Assembly (NCBI GenBank): GCA_965226785.1
Contig: CBDDEC010000003.1
Location: 434,001 to 498,000, forward strand
Length of the DNA stretch: 64,000 bases
Reading direction: 5' to 3'
Origin: CBDDEC01 sp965226785
GTDB taxonomy: Bacteria > Chloroflexota > Dehalococcoidia > UBA2979
The first letter of the stretch is position 1, and each line of letters starts with the position of its first letter. Below, in pieces: positions 35,281 to 43,786 of this stretch. Below the pieces are notes generated by a model. The model was given only the letters and a program-made list of their open reading frames with translations. It searched no databases and was not told the origin of the DNA. Both the position numbers and the translations under genes were made by a program.

Positions 35281-35829
35281 GTGGCATCGCGCTCATCGAG
35301 GCGGGTGTACCTCTCGCTCGGTTCGAACCTCGGCGACCCGGTGGAGCAACTGCGCTCTGCGCTCGACGGCCTGCGCGCGGGCGGGGTGGCGATCGACGCA
35401 GTGTCGCCGATCTACGAGACGGCGGCGTGGGGCGTGGAGGACCAGCCCGACTTCGCCAACATCGCCGCGAGCGGTGAGACGGACCTCGACGCTCGCGACA
35501 TCCTCAGGCTCGCGAAGCGCATCGAGGCGGGGGCGGGCCGGGACTTCGCTGCGCCGCGCTGGTCGGCGCGCCCGCTCGACATCGACATCGCGTTGATCGA
35601 GGGCGAGGTCGTCCGCGGCGAGGAGCTGACGGTGCCACACCTGATGCTCCACGAGCGCGCGTTCGTGCTGGTGCCGCTGGCGGAGATCGCGCGCTCGGCG
35701 GTGCATCCGGGCCTCGGCGTTAGCGTGAAAGCGCTGCGTCGCGCGTTGCCTCGCCGCGAACTCGATGGCGTGCGTCGTCTCGCGGGTGTCGACGAGCGCT
35801 GGTATGAACTGCGTCGGCGGCGCAGCTAA
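35281..35829 (+). CDS. folK: 2-amino-4-hydroxy-6-hydroxymethyldihydropteridine diphosphokinase
   Basis: HPPK, the kinase that makes the pterin substrate of FolP. 182 residues with YLSLGSNLGDP at the N-terminus, the RPLDIDIALI metal-binding block and PHLMLHERAFVLVPLAEIA. The start is taken as GTG 35281, five bases after the folP stop; TTG 35263 in the same frame would overlap folP. Its stop shares three bases with the convergent gene on the minus strand. Confidence 0.93.
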   Translation: MASRSSRRVYLSLGSNLGDPVEQLRSALDGLRAGGVAIDAVSPIYETAAWGVEDQPDFANIAASGETDLDARDILRLAKRIEAGAGRDFAAPRWSARPLDIDIALIEGEVVRGEELTVPHLMLHERAFVLVPLAEIARSAVHPGLGVSVKALRRALPRRELDGVRRLAGVDERWYELRRRRS

Positions 35830-36080
35830 CTGACGGTCTCGGGCGGGGGCGCGCCCTCGGTCTCCTCGACGGGGTAGTCGGCGGGGTCATCCCAGTTGGT
35901 CGTGGCCATCGTGTAGCCGACCCAGAAGGCGAGGCCGGAGATCGCGGCGAGGCCACCGAAGACCGGCAGCGCGATCGCGGCGTAGCTACGGCGGGACGCG
36001 CCGACGAGGAACAGCAGCACCTGGGCCACGGCGACGCCCATCATCAGCTGGCCGATCTGGCGCGAACGCTCCTGGGTCAT
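35826..36080 (-). CDS. Small two-helix membrane protein
   Basis: An 84-residue protein with two hydrophobic helices (LMMGVAVAQVLLFLVGA and a second at about 38-60 with FGGLAAISGLAFWVGY) and an acidic, Pro-rich tail. Its ATG overlaps the stop of the Trm112-like gene upstream (ATGA), so they form an operon. Function unknown. Confidence 0.65.
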   Translation of the reverse strand: MTQERSRQIGQLMMGVAVAQVLLFLVGASRRSYAAIALPVFGGLAAISGLAFWVGYTMATTNWDDPADYPVEETEGAPPPETVS

Positions 36081-36295
36081 CCTTCGCTGCCCTCCTGTGC
36101 CGCTGCTTCGAGCTCGCGGCGGAGGTCGGGCGGCAGCAGGTTCGGTATGCTCTCGCTGATCGGGTAGGTCTCGTCGCAGGCGGCGCAGTGCAGCGACCCC
36201 TCGAGGATCTCGCCATCGTCTTCCTCCACGATGTTGAGCGTGAGCGCGCCCTTGCAGACGGGGCAGACGAGGATGTCCATCAGGTCTCGGCGCAT
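36077..36295 (-). CDS. Trm112-family zinc-ribbon protein
   Basis: A 72-residue Trm112/UPF0434 protein with LMDILVCPVCKGAL, a second C-x2-C (LHCAAC) and the ending YPISESIPNLLPP. Trm112-like proteins activate methyltransferases by forming dimers with them; several orphan methyltransferases in this window are conceivable partners, with no direct evidence. Confidence 0.88.
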   Translation of the reverse strand: MRRDLMDILVCPVCKGALTLNIVEEDDGEILEGSLHCAACDETYPISESIPNLLPPDLRRELEAAAQEGSEG

Positions 36296-36418
36296 TGGGT
36301 CCCGCCTTGCGGCGCACGGTCGTCGTGTGGACGCACAGGATAGGTTCCGCCTGCTCTCGCGGGCAATCGCGCATAGACTCGGAAGCCGGCGCGCCGCGGA
36401 GCGGCAGGGGTGGCTGGG

Positions 36419-37141
36419 ATGACCGAACCGGCGGGTGAGGCGACCTCGACGCGACGCATCGCCATGCGACGCAGCTACGCGCTGATCTCAGACGAAGCGA
36501 TCGAGGTGAAGCAGGCGCGCGCCGGGCTCGTGGTGCCGTTGGTGCAGGCGCTGCTGGCCGGCGGAGCGGTGTGGCTGATCGCGACGTACCTCGACCGGCT
36601 GCCGATATGGGTGCTGCTCGTACTGCTGCTCGTGACGCTGTTCATGGGCCCGGCGGCGATTCTCGGGCTCGTCTACAACCTCGTTGGCGCGAGCTTCCTG
36701 ATGGAGCGGGCGAAGAAATCGGCGCGCTGGCAACAGGGCTTCCTCGGGCTCGGCATCGGCACGCACGAACTCGTCCCGTTCTGGCGCATCGCGCAGATCG
36801 AAGTGAGCGGCGACTTCGAGGAGGAGCTGGGCAGCGGCGATCTGCAGGAGGTGGTGTCCTGGAGCGTGCGGCTCGTGAAAGACAACGACCGTTCGTTCGA
36901 CATCGCCGAGGTCGCTGCGGCACGTCCGATGGCGGACGAGGCGCTGGAGCGCGCGAACGAACTCGCCTCGGCGCTGGCCGCGATGGCCGGCACGGAGGCG
37001 GTCCTCGGCGCGCTGCCCGCGTGGGCGCTCGAGGACTACGCCGACGCTGACGCGGCGGCTGATGGAGACGAGGCCGAGCCGCCGGTTGCGCGGCGGCGCT
37101 ATCGTCGAGTCGACGAGGCGGGGGGAGAGGCGTCCGAGTGA
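36419..37141 (+). CDS. Membrane protein with two helices and a soluble C-terminal domain
   Basis: A 240-residue hypothetical protein. After a polar N-terminus come two hydrophobic helices (about 40-60 and 64-95), then a cytosolic region resembling a PH-like fold (WSVRLVKDNDRSFDIAEV), then an acidic Ala-rich tail. ATG 36419 is used, with GTG 36410 also in frame. The stop overlaps the GTG of the CoA-binding protein (GTGA). No named family recognised. Confidence 0.65.
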   Translation: MTEPAGEATSTRRIAMRRSYALISDEAIEVKQARAGLVVPLVQALLAGGAVWLIATYLDRLPIWVLLVLLLVTLFMGPAAILGLVYNLVGASFLMERAKKSARWQQGFLGLGIGTHELVPFWRIAQIEVSGDFEEELGSGDLQEVVSWSVRLVKDNDRSFDIAEVAAARPMADEALERANELASALAAMAGTEAVLGALPAWALEDYADADAAADGDEAEPPVARRRYRRVDEAGGEASE

Positions 37142-37596
37142 GCGAGACAAACGGACCAGCGGCAGACCTCGAGGACGCGCTGCGCCTGATGCGCGACGCG
37201 CGAACGATCGCCGTCGTGGGCGCGTCGAGCAACCCTCGACGCCCGTCGAACGACGTCTCGCGCTACCTGATCGACGCAGGCTACACGGTGTACTTCGTCA
37301 ACCCGAACGAAGAGACGATCTTCGACCAGCCGGTCTACGACCGCGTCGAGGACCTCCCCGAGCCGGTCGACATCGTGGACATCTTCCGCCGTTCGGAGCA
37401 CGTCCCGCCGGTCGTCGACGACGCGATCGCCGCAGGCGCCTCGGCGGTGTGGATGCAGCTCGCGATCACTCACGACGAGGCGGCAGCCAGGGCGCGCGCC
37501 GCGGGCCTGCAGGTAGTGATGGACCGCTGCACCAAGATCGAGCACCAACGACTGCACACCCTCGGCGTGAGGGCGGTGGTGGACGAGGGTAAATAG
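37138..37596 (+). CDS. CoA-binding domain protein (YccU-like)
   Basis: A 152-residue Rossmann-type CoA-binding protein with the nucleotide motif TIAVVGASSNPRRPS near 22, FVNPNEE near 57 and the HTIEHQ-like end region CTKIEHQRL. Such proteins resemble the CoA-binding part of succinyl-CoA synthetase. Role uncertain. It overlaps the preceding membrane-protein gene by four bases. A poly-C tract follows within 30 bases. Confidence 0.85.
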   Translation: MSETNGPAADLEDALRLMRDARTIAVVGASSNPRRPSNDVSRYLIDAGYTVYFVNPNEETIFDQPVYDRVEDLPEPVDIVDIFRRSEHVPPVVDDAIAAGASAVWMQLAITHDEAAARARAAGLQVVMDRCTKIEHQRLHTLGVRAVVDEGK

Positions 37597-37624
37597 CGGT
37601 GCAGTCGTCGCCGGGGACAGCGCT

Positions 37625-37648
37625 CCCCCCCCCCCCCCCTCCCCCCCC
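37625..37648. repeat. Poly-C tract (C15-T-C8)
   Basis: Fifteen C, one T and eight C in a row, between the CoA-binding gene and purF. It ends five bases before the purF -10 (TACACT, 37654-37659), so it occupies the place of the spacer and -35. Such tracts are prone to slippage and to sequencing error. Confidence 0.85.
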
Positions 37649-37677
37649 GGTGGTACACTTGGTTCTCCAGTCCTCGG

Positions 37678-39177
37678 GTGAGCGATCGCGGGGAGACCAC
37701 ACTGGATAGCCTGCGCGAGAAGTGCGGCGTCTTCGGCGTTTTCGCCCCCGGCGAGAATGTCGCCAACCTGACCTTTTTCGGTCTGCATGCCTTGCAGCAT
37801 CGTGGACAAGAGTCCGCGGGCATCGCGACGACTGATGGCAAGCGCATCCATCTCTACGCGGAGATGGGCCTGGTGACGCAGGTCTTCACCGAAGAGGCGC
37901 TCTCCACGCTCCCGGGCCGCGCGGCGATCGGGCACACCCGCTACTCCACGACCGGGTCGAGTGTGCAGCGCAATGCACAGCCGTTCGTGGTCCGAGGCGT
38001 GCACGGCGAACTGGCCATCTCGCACAACGGCAACGTCGTCAACGCGGACGTGCTGCGCGCTGACCTCGAGGAACAGGACATCCGCTTCGAAACTTCGACG
38101 GACACCGAGGTGCTCGGCCAGATCCTTGTCAGCGGTGCGGGTGAGACGATCGAGAATCGCTTCGAGGAACTGATGCGCCGCGCGAACGGCGCCTACTCGA
38201 TCACGGTGCTGACCCCGGACGCCGTGTACGCGGCCCGCGACCCGCTGGGCATTCGGCCGCTCTGCATCGGGCGGCTCAACAACTCTGAAGAGGTTGGGTC
38301 CGGCTGGATCGCCGCCTCCGAGAGCTGCGCGCTGTCGCACCTGGACGCGGAGTTCGTGCGCGAGCTGGAGCCCGGCGAGCTGGTGCGCCTCGACGCTGAG
38401 GGCATGACCTCGAGCTTCCCGATCGGCGAGCCGCTGGAGGTGCATCCGGAAGGGCGCGAGGCGCTGTGCCTCTTCGAGTCGATCTACTTCGCGCGGCCCG
38501 ACAGCTACCTCGGTGGCGAGTTGCTGCAGCCCATGCGCATGCGCATGGGCGCCAACGTCGCGCGCGAGCACCCGGTCGAAGCCGACATCGTGATCGGCGT
38601 ACCGGACTCGGCGACTGCGGCGGCCATCGGCTACGCGCAGGAGGCGGGGCTGCCCTATGCCGAGGGGCTGATCAAGAACCGCTACGTGGGGCGAACCTTC
38701 ATCGAGCCGGACCAGCGACTGCGCGACCAGGGGGTGCAGCTCAAGTTCAACGCGCTACGCGAGGTCCTTGAGGGGAAGCGTGTGGTGGTCGTCGACGACT
38801 CGATTGTGCGCGGCACCACGACGCCGCCGATCGTGCAGATGATCCGCGACGCCGGCGCAGCCGAGGTGCACATGCGCATCACCTCGCCACCGATCCAGCA
38901 TCCCTGCTTCTACGGCGTCGACATGGCGACGCGCGGGGAACTGATCGCGGCGCAGCGCACCACCGAGGAAATCCTCGAACACATCGGCGCCGATTCGCTG
39001 GGGTATCTGAGCGTGGAGGGCACCATCGCCGCCACGAACCTCGGCGCGAACCGGCACTGCACGGCCTGCTTCACCGGGGACTACCCCGGCGAGGTGCCGT
39101 TGCAGTTCGACAAGTTCGCGCTCGAGACGGAGGACGCGCTCGACCGCCACGGCGTCCCCGTTCGCCCGCACTCCTGA
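37678..39177 (+). CDS. purF: Amidophosphoribosyltransferase
   Basis: First committed step of purine synthesis: PRPP and glutamine to phosphoribosylamine. The 499 residues hold the glutaminase domain with nucleophile cysteine in EKCGVFGVF (about 16, so a short propeptide is probably removed) and HRGQESAGI. The PRPP loop is VVVVDDSIVRGTTT (about 370), and C-terminal cysteines suit the 4Fe-4S class. GTG 37678. The promoter is unusual because of the adjoining poly-C tract. Confidence 0.96.
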   Translation: MSDRGETTLDSLREKCGVFGVFAPGENVANLTFFGLHALQHRGQESAGIATTDGKRIHLYAEMGLVTQVFTEEALSTLPGRAAIGHTRYSTTGSSVQRNAQPFVVRGVHGELAISHNGNVVNADVLRADLEEQDIRFETSTDTEVLGQILVSGAGETIENRFEELMRRANGAYSITVLTPDAVYAARDPLGIRPLCIGRLNNSEEVGSGWIAASESCALSHLDAEFVRELEPGELVRLDAEGMTSSFPIGEPLEVHPEGREALCLFESIYFARPDSYLGGELLQPMRMRMGANVAREHPVEADIVIGVPDSATAAAIGYAQEAGLPYAEGLIKNRYVGRTFIEPDQRLRDQGVQLKFNALREVLEGKRVVVVDDSIVRGTTTPPIVQMIRDAGAAEVHMRITSPPIQHPCFYGVDMATRGELIAAQRTTEEILEHIGADSLGYLSVEGTIAATNLGANRHCTACFTGDYPGEVPLQFDKFALETEDALDRHGVPVRPHS

Positions 39178-39237
39178 TCGGCGGCATCGAGGCAGCGCGG
39201 ATGCATGACCCGGCGCAGACGCCATGACCCAGCCGAT

Positions 39238-40308
39238 ATGACGCAACCGCCTGACCCGGTCACCTACGCCGGCGCCGGCGTCGATGTCGACGCGTACGAG
39301 GCGACGATCCCTCGCATCGCCGCCATCGCGCGCGCGGCGTCGCGGCCCGAGGTGATCACGGACGTTGGGGGCTTCGCCGGGCTGTTCCGCCTCGGTCAGT
39401 ACGAGGAGCCGGTGCTGGTGGCGGCGACCGACGGCGTGGGGACGAAGGTGCTGATCCACGCTGCGCGCGACCGCTACGAAGACGCGGGGCGCGATGTCGT
39501 GATCAACAACGTCAACGACCTGGCCTGCATGGGCGCAGAGCCGCTGTTCTTCCTCGACTATCTCGCCACGGCCGACCTCGGCCCGGAGGCGCGTGTGCGC
39601 GTCCTCGAGGGCATCGGCGCGGCCTGCCGCGAGCACGGGATGGCGCTGCTCGGCGGCGAGACGGCTGAGATGCCGGACATGTACCGCCCCGGCGACTTCG
39701 ACCTGGCGGGGTTTGTCGTCGGCGTCGTGGAGCGCGCCGAGCTGATCGATCCGGCGGCCGTCGAGGCCGGTGACGTGCTGATCGCGCTGCCCTCGAACGG
39801 ACTGATGACCAACGGCTACTCGCTCGTGCGCGAGGTGTGGGCGATCGGCAAAGGCCTGGGCGATGACCACGACCGCGAGCTGCTCGAGACGACCTACGAG
39901 GAGCTGGGCGGCACGCTTGGCGATGCGCTGGGCGCGGTCCACCCCTCCTTCGTCGGCGCGGTGCTGGCGGCGCGCACGAGCGCGGAGGGTGGGCTGCACG
40001 GCATAGCGCACATCACCGGCGGTGGCTTGCCGGGCAACCTGCCGCGCATCCTTGGCGAGACGCTGGCGGCGGAGCTGGACGCATCGGGCTGGACGCCGCC
40101 GCCGATCTTCGAACTGATCGCGCGCCAGGGTGGGGTCGAGGAGATCGAGATGTGGCGAGCGTTCAACATGGGCGTCGGCATGGTGCTGGCCGTAGACGCC
40201 GCGAGCGCCGAGGCTTGCCTCGCGGCGGTCCAGGGGTCTTGGCGCCTCGGCGAAGTGGTCGAGCGCGGCGACGGGCCGGTGCTGCGCGGGATCCCCACGG
40301 CAGACTGA
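39238..40308 (+). CDS. purM: Phosphoribosylformylglycinamidine cyclo-ligase
   Basis: AIR synthetase, fifth step of purine synthesis. 356 residues with TYAGAGVDVDAYE at the N-terminus, the ATP loop ATDGVGTKVLIA-like segment (ATDGVGTKVLIHAA), VNNVNDL-like NNVNDLACMGAEP and LLGGETAEMPDMY, all diagnostic. ATG 39238 is chosen; ATG 39205 is in frame but adds a non-conserved Arg-rich stretch. It lies 60 bases after purF. Confidence 0.95.
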   Translation: MTQPPDPVTYAGAGVDVDAYEATIPRIAAIARAASRPEVITDVGGFAGLFRLGQYEEPVLVAATDGVGTKVLIHAARDRYEDAGRDVVINNVNDLACMGAEPLFFLDYLATADLGPEARVRVLEGIGAACREHGMALLGGETAEMPDMYRPGDFDLAGFVVGVVERAELIDPAAVEAGDVLIALPSNGLMTNGYSLVREVWAIGKGLGDDHDRELLETTYEELGGTLGDALGAVHPSFVGAVLAARTSAEGGLHGIAHITGGGLPGNLPRILGETLAAELDASGWTPPPIFELIARQGGVEEIEMWRAFNMGVGMVLAVDAASAEACLAAVQGSWRLGEVVERGDGPVLRGIPTAD

Positions 40309-40340
40309 CGGACCGACAGAGCGAGCGGGGAGGGGCAGGG

Positions 40341-41921
40341 ATGCGAGCGATCCTCGCTGTCTACGATAAGCGTGGCGTGGCCGAGTTCGGCCGCGGCCTG
40401 CATGACCTCGGCTGGGAGCTCGTGGCGACCGGCGGCACAGCACGGGCGCTGCGCGAGGCCGAGCTGCCGGTGACGGAGGTCGCGGACCTGACCGGCAGCC
40501 CGGAGATGCTGGGCGGCCGCGTCAAGACGCTGCACCCGAAGGTCCATGGCGGCCTGCTCTACCGCCGAGGACTCGCCGAGGACGAGGCGGAGGTCGAGCG
40601 TTACAACATCCCGGCGATCGACCTCGTTGCCTGCAACCTCTATCCCTTCGTCGAGACCGTGACCAGCGGAGACCCCACGCTCGCCGATGCCCTCGAGGAG
40701 ATCGACATCGGCGGGCCAACGATGATCCGTGCCGCGGCGAAGAACCACCCCTCGGTCGTGCCGCTGATCGACCCGGGTGACTACGACGCGATCCTCGAGG
40801 CGCTGCGCTCGGCCGACGGGTCGGCGGACGGTGTCGACGCCGGGACGCGGCGCGAGCTGGCGGCGAAGGCGTTCCAGCATGTCGCGCATTACGACACGGC
40901 GATCGCCGAGTACCTGCGCGGGGAGTCCGACCCGCTGCCCGAGCAACTGACACTGGCGATGAGCCGTGTCGAGGTGATGCGCTACGGCGAGAACCCGCAC
41001 CAGCAGGGCGCGTTCTACCGCCTCGATTCGGTGCGCCAGCCGGTGGAGGGCATCTGCGCCTTCGAGCAGCACCACGGACTCGGGATGTCGTACGTCAACT
41101 TTCTCGACGCCGACGCCGCGTTCAACCTCGTCTGCGATGTCGACGAGCCGGCGGTCGCGATCATCAAGCACACGAACCCGGCCTGCTTCGCGGTGGGCGG
41201 CGCGGATGCGCCGCTGACGCCGCTGTACGAGCGGGCGCTGGCCGAGGGTGACTATCTCTCGGCGTACGGCGGCATCGTCGCGGTCAACCGGCCGCTCGAC
41301 TTCGACCTGGCAGACGCCCTGCGTCAGGTGCGGAACCCGGAGTCCGGCGTGCGCATGCGCTACGACATCGTGATCGCGCCGAGCTACACCGAGGATGGCC
41401 TCGCACACCTCAAGAAGAAGTCGAAGGATCTGCGCATCCTCGAGGCGACGACCGGCGACCCGCACCGCGAGCGTGTCGAGGCGCGCGGCATCCGCGGCGC
41501 GATGCTGCTGCAGACGGCCGACGTGTCGGAGGACGTGGCGTTCGAGGTGACGAGCGACCGCGAGCCTTCGGCGGCGGAGCTGGCGGATCTGCGGCTGGCC
41601 TGGTTGGTGTGCAAGCACGTGAAGTCGAACGGGGTCGTCTTCGTGAAGGATGGCGTGCTGATCGGCATGGGCGCCGGCCAGCCGAACCGCGTCGGCAGCG
41701 CCCGCCTCTGTCAGCAGCAGGCGGGCGAACGCGCACAGGGCGCCGTGGCCGCGACTGATGCGCTCATCCCGTTCCCGGACACGGTCGAGGTCTGTGCGGA
41801 GGCCGGCTGCACCGTCATCGCGCATACGGGCGGCTCGATTCGCGACGGGGACTCGATCGAGGCCGCGAACCGCCTTGGCGTGTCGCTGGTCGCGACCGGC
41901 GTCCGCCACTTTCGGCATTAG
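40341..41921 (+). CDS. purH: Bifunctional AICAR formyltransferase/IMP cyclohydrolase
   Basis: Catalyses the last two steps to IMP. The 526 residues include an N-terminal cyclohydrolase domain (ATGGTARALRE, GGRVKTLHPKVHGGLL) and a C-terminal transformylase with the IKHTNPACFAVG catalytic block (about 275) and SDAFFPF-like DALIPFPDTVE. ATG 40341 after GGGAGGGGCAGGG. The frame is open upstream inside purM but conserved sequence begins here. Confidence 0.96.
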   Translation: MRAILAVYDKRGVAEFGRGLHDLGWELVATGGTARALREAELPVTEVADLTGSPEMLGGRVKTLHPKVHGGLLYRRGLAEDEAEVERYNIPAIDLVACNLYPFVETVTSGDPTLADALEEIDIGGPTMIRAAAKNHPSVVPLIDPGDYDAILEALRSADGSADGVDAGTRRELAAKAFQHVAHYDTAIAEYLRGESDPLPEQLTLAMSRVEVMRYGENPHQQGAFYRLDSVRQPVEGICAFEQHHGLGMSYVNFLDADAAFNLVCDVDEPAVAIIKHTNPACFAVGGADAPLTPLYERALAEGDYLSAYGGIVAVNRPLDFDLADALRQVRNPESGVRMRYDIVIAPSYTEDGLAHLKKKSKDLRILEATTGDPHRERVEARGIRGAMLLQTADVSEDVAFEVTSDREPSAAELADLRLAWLVCKHVKSNGVVFVKDGVLIGMGAGQPNRVGSARLCQQQAGERAQGAVAATDALIPFPDTVEVCAEAGCTVIAHTGGSIRDGDSIEAANRLGVSLVATGVRHFRH

Positions 41922-41944
41922 CCGCCGCCGGTAGGGACCCCGCC

Positions 41945-42724
41945 ATGGCCAGCGTCGACATCGTCATCCCCTGCTACAACGAGGAGCACGTGCTCGCCGA
42001 CAGCGTCGAGCGTGTGCTGGCGTTCTGCGACGAGCACCCGGAGCACGAGTGGCGCATCGTCGTCGCCGACAATGCCTCGACGGACCGCACGCTCGAGGTG
42101 GCGCGAGCGCTCGAGGCGCAGCACCCCGGCCGCGTGGCCGCGCTCTCGGTGCCGGTCAAGGGCCGCGGGATTGCGCTGCGCACCGCCTGGCTCACCTCGC
42201 CGGCCGATGTCGCCTGCTACATGGACGTCGACCTTTCGACCGACCTCGCACACTTGCCGGCGCTAGTGGATCCGATCGCGGCGGGCGAGGCGGACGTCAG
42301 CTACGGCTCGCGACTGGCCGAGGGGTCGCAGACCGAGCGCGGCTGGCGGCGCGAGCTGATCTCGCGCACGTACGTCTTCATCCTCAACCACATCGGGCGG
42401 CTCAAGGTCAGCGACGCGCAGTGTGGGTTCAAGGGCATCTCGACCGAGGTGGCGCGCAGCGTCGTCCCGCTGGTTCGCGACAACGCGTGGTTCTTCGACT
42501 CCGAACTCTTGCTGATCGCGCAGGAAAACGGCTATCGCCTGCGCGAGGTGCCGGTGCGATGGACGGACGACCCCGACTCGCGCGTCGCGATCGTGAGCAC
42601 CGCGATCAAGGACCTGCGTGGCATCTGGCGGCTGCGACGCGGCGGCGTGCCGCGGGTCTCAGCGTCGAGCGACGTCGAAGGTACCTCGGGTGCATCGGGC
42701 GGAGAGCCTCGGGCGGACGCCTAG
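41945..42724 (+). CDS. Family 2 glycosyltransferase, dolichol-phosphate mannosyltransferase-like
   Basis: A 259-residue GT-A enzyme: VDIVIPCYNEEHVL at the start, nucleotide-sugar site VVADNASTDRT, DxD motif in YMDVDLSTD (about 96), and QCGFKGIS near 160, as in DPM1/polyprenyl-phosphate glycosyltransferases. No membrane segments, so probably a peripheral enzyme acting on a lipid-linked acceptor. A low-complexity Ser/Gly tail ends the protein. Confidence 0.85.
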   Translation: MASVDIVIPCYNEEHVLADSVERVLAFCDEHPEHEWRIVVADNASTDRTLEVARALEAQHPGRVAALSVPVKGRGIALRTAWLTSPADVACYMDVDLSTDLAHLPALVDPIAAGEADVSYGSRLAEGSQTERGWRRELISRTYVFILNHIGRLKVSDAQCGFKGISTEVARSVVPLVRDNAWFFDSELLLIAQENGYRLREVPVRWTDDPDSRVAIVSTAIKDLRGIWRLRRGGVPRVSASSDVEGTSGASGGEPRADA

Positions 42725-42761
42725 AGCGCATCACGCGCGACATGCAGGGGCGGGCGTTTCC

Positions 42762-42791
42762 TTGACCCTAAACAGCGCCGCTGGCTACATT
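42762..42791 (+). promoter_or_regulatory. Promoter of the cytochrome bc operon
   Basis: TTGACC (42762-42767), an 18-base spacer and TACATT (42786-42791), followed by a leader of about 110 bases to the first small gene. Confidence 0.7.
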
Positions 42792-42910
42792 CGGCGCGGT
42801 CCCGTTTGCTGAGCGGGATAGCCGGTGCCACGGGTGCAGTGCACTATTGATCCGGTATCGACACGAAGGACTCCGGAGGTCGCGCTGCGACCGTCCTGGA
42901 AGGATTCCAG

Positions 42911-43012
42911 ATGCTCGGTCAGGGCGAAGGCTTGGAGCTCCTCGGCGTCTTCATCACCATCCTGGGCTCGTTGGCTGTGCTTGCCTTACTCGGCAAGTGG
43001 TGGGAGGCCTGA
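42911..43012 (+). CDS. 33-residue single-helix membrane protein of the bc operon
   Basis: A tiny gene with ATG 42911 and GGAAGGA nine bases upstream. It encodes one hydrophobic helix (LELLGVFITILGSLAVLALL) flanked by polar ends, finishing KWWEA. Its stop is three bases before the cytochrome b start, so it is the first gene of the operon. It resembles in size the small stabilising subunits (PetG/PetN-type) of cytochrome b6f, though no sequence family was recognised. Confidence 0.75.
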   Translation: MLGQGEGLELLGVFITILGSLAVLALLGKWWEA

Positions 43013-43015
43013 TCG

Positions 43016-43771
43016 ATGGCGACAGGTGAGCGCCCGGAACGCCGAACCGTCGGCGACCGGCTCTACGACGCGATCTTCAGCAACCGCGTCTGGCGTTCGA
43101 TCTTCCGTTCGGGATATCCCAGCACGCCCCGCAACCAGATGCTGGCCGTGGCGACCAACGTCTTCCTGCACCTGCACCCGACGCGCATCCACCGCACGCA
43201 CGTCAAGATCACGCACACGTGGTGCCTGGGTGGACTGTCGTTCTTCCTGTTCTTGGGCCTGACGATCACCGGCGTGCTGCTGATGTTCTACTACGTGCCT
43301 TCGGTCGACCGGGCGTACGAGGACATCCTGGCGCTGGAGACGGACGTGCGGTTCGGCCAGCTGATGCGCAACCTGCATCGCTGGATGGCGCACGGCATGG
43401 TGCTGACCGTGCTGCTGCACATGATGCGTGTCTTCTACACCGGCGCGTACAAGCCGCCACGCGAATTCAACTGGGTGGTCGGCGTGGTGCTGCTCGTGCT
43501 GACGCTGCTGCTCTCTTTCACCGGCTATCTGCTGCCGTGGGACCAGCTGGCGATCTGGGCCATCACCGTGGGCACCAACATGGTCGGCTCCGCGCCGATC
43601 CTCGGCGAGCCTAACCGCTTCGTCCTCGTCGGTGGCTTCCAGGTCGGGCAGGCAGCGTTGATTCGCTTCTACACACTCCACGTCATCGGCCTGCCGCTGC
43701 TGGCCGCCGTCTTCATGACCGTGCACTTCTGGCGCATCCGCCGTGACGGCGGACTCGCCCGGCCGCTGTAG
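43016..43771 (+). CDS. Cytochrome b, N-terminal (b6-like) subunit
   Basis: A 251-residue cytochrome b6-like subunit of a split quinol:cytochrome c oxidoreductase. Four helices bear the paired heme histidines in NLHRWMAHGM and LLHMMRVF (helix B) and TLHVIGLP and TVHFWRIRRDGG (helix D). A quinol-site GYLLPWDQLA follows helix C. C-terminal helices are encoded separately by the next gene, as in b6f and many Gram-positive or Chloroflexota complexes. Confidence 0.93.
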   Translation: MATGERPERRTVGDRLYDAIFSNRVWRSIFRSGYPSTPRNQMLAVATNVFLHLHPTRIHRTHVKITHTWCLGGLSFFLFLGLTITGVLLMFYYVPSVDRAYEDILALETDVRFGQLMRNLHRWMAHGMVLTVLLHMMRVFYTGAYKPPREFNWVVGVVLLVLTLLLSFTGYLLPWDQLAIWAITVGTNMVGSAPILGEPNRFVLVGGFQVGQAALIRFYTLHVIGLPLLAAVFMTVHFWRIRRDGGLARPL

Positions 43772-43786
43772 GGCCAAGGGGTACTG

